From positions 263,573,024 to 263,637,023 of the forward strand of contig NC_089822.1 in assembly GCF_035046505.1 (NCBI RefSeq): a DNA stretch of 64,000 nucleotides, read 5' to 3'. The notes below the pieces were generated by a model. The model saw nothing but the letters and a program-made list of their open reading frames with translations, made no database searches and was not told the origin of the DNA. This DNA comes from Tiliqua scincoides. Its lineage: Eukaryota > Chordata > Lepidosauria > Squamata > Scincidae. The translations under genes and the position numbers were made by a program. Below, in pieces: positions 63,431 to 64,000 of this stretch (positions within the stretch are counted from its first letter, which is position 1; every line of letters begins with the position of its first letter).

Positions 63431-63933
63431 TGCAGGTAAATGTGGATAGCTTTGCAGTCTAAGAGAACCCAATCCTTGGCATGTCTACCCCACCCTGCAG
63501 TTTCACCATGAAACATCCTTTATTTTTTTCCCCATTCACCCCCCTTTTTGGGGATGACAGACTGCTGTCTTCACCCAACCCTATGCATGTCTACTCAGAA
63601 GTAAGTCCCATTATAGTCAATGGGGCTTGCTCCCAGGTAAATGTGGATAACTTTGCAGTCTGAGAGAACCCAATCCTTGGCGTGACTACCCAGAAGTAAG
63701 TCCCATTTTAGTCTATGGGGTTTGCTCCCAGGAAAGTGTGTACAAGATTGAAGCCTCCAAGCCCAATCCTAGGCATGCTTACTCACATGCAAGTCCCATT
63801 ATAGTCACTGGGGCTTCTTCCCTGGAAGGTGTGGAGAGGGTGTCCCCGCAGTGCCCAGGAGGATGCCTGCCTGTCTACTCAGAAGTCAGTCCCTTTATAG
63901 TTAATGGGACTTACTCCCTGGAAGTGTGGAGAG
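63431..63933. repeat. Tandem cluster of palindromic repeats
   Basis: Partial unit at 63431-63490, then units at 63575-63661, 63668-63753, 63759-63840 and 63865-63933, all in one orientation. The segment TGCAGTCTAAGAGAACCCAA (63451) recurs at 63655 with one change (TGCAGTCTGAGAGAACCCAA), 204 bp on. The cluster therefore grew partly by tandem duplication. Confidence 0.85.
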
Positions 63934-63939
63934 CCTCAG

Positions 63940-64000
63940 AGCCCGGAAGGCAGGGTTACCTCGCTTGCTGCTTCCCGTCTCAGCTCCTCCTCCGCGTCCT
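63940..64000 (-). promoter_or_regulatory. Edge of a GC-rich region, possible first exon of unit C
   Basis: On the minus strand AAGCGAG/GTAACCCTG near 63955-63962 looks like a donor at the end of a GC-rich exon that continues past the window, in the position expected for a unit C first exon. Too little is visible to be sure. Confidence 0.35.

Noticed and set aside
1-64000. CRISPR arrays, operons, ribosome binding sites or bacterial features.
   Set aside because: Nothing of the kind was seen; introns, CpG-rich regions and vertebrate retroposons show nuclear eukaryotic DNA.

Overview
The window looks like vertebrate, most likely squamate (lizard/snake), intergenic and genic DNA. It has genes with GT-AG introns, CpG-rich first exons, C2H2 zinc-finger exons with the HTGEKPH-type linker, CR1 retroposons ending in the TTCTTATG tail, hAT and mariner MITEs, and dozens of ~90-bp palindromic repeats. 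The organism is inferred from repeat types and from a SCAN form that I associate with reptiles; no species can be named.

The backbone is a minus-strand tandem array of three related SCAN / KRAB-like / zinc-finger genes with a period of about 20 kb. Zinc-finger exons end at about 5.5, 25.2 and 45.5 kb. Full SCAN exons lie at about 12.3, 31.8 and 52.5 kb. CpG-rich presumed first exons lie at about 21.8, 41.4 and at the right edge (64 kb). Units A (5.5-12.6 kb) and B (25.2-32.2 kb) each have five open exons with agreeing splice sites and phases. Unit C (45.5-52.9 kb) is decayed: one exon is missing, others carry frameshifts, the SCAN acceptor is lost and the finger exon is degenerate. Extra partial SCAN exons lie at 40.4 and 54.5-55.0 kb, with a short duplicated SCAN tail at 52.06 kb.

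The predicted proteins begin with an unusually long SCAN region that keeps both lobes of the ancestral capsid-like fold. A short linker or degenerate KRAB-A exon follows, then an acidic linker exon, then 8 (A) or 11 (B) intact C2H2 fingers. Intron phases in A and B predict that the two small exons after SCAN are mutually exclusive. The products should be nuclear, oligomerising DNA-binding proteins.

Between and inside the units lies dense mobile DNA. There is a young CR1 with a 959-codon uninterrupted ORF2 and the tail of its SGNH-esterase ORF1 (32.68-36.13 kb). A second APE-type LINE family (RTE-like) has a long copy at 56.36-59.12 kb, four shorter relatives and a UUCG stem-loop at its 3' end. 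A broken pogo/Tc2-like DNA transposon lies at 61.3-63.2 kb and is interrupted by an LTR-like fossil. At least seven hAT elements are present, several with readable 8-bp target duplications and some with nested insertions. Segmental duplicates of non-coding blocks link the three units in a mosaic order, so rearrangement followed tandem duplication.
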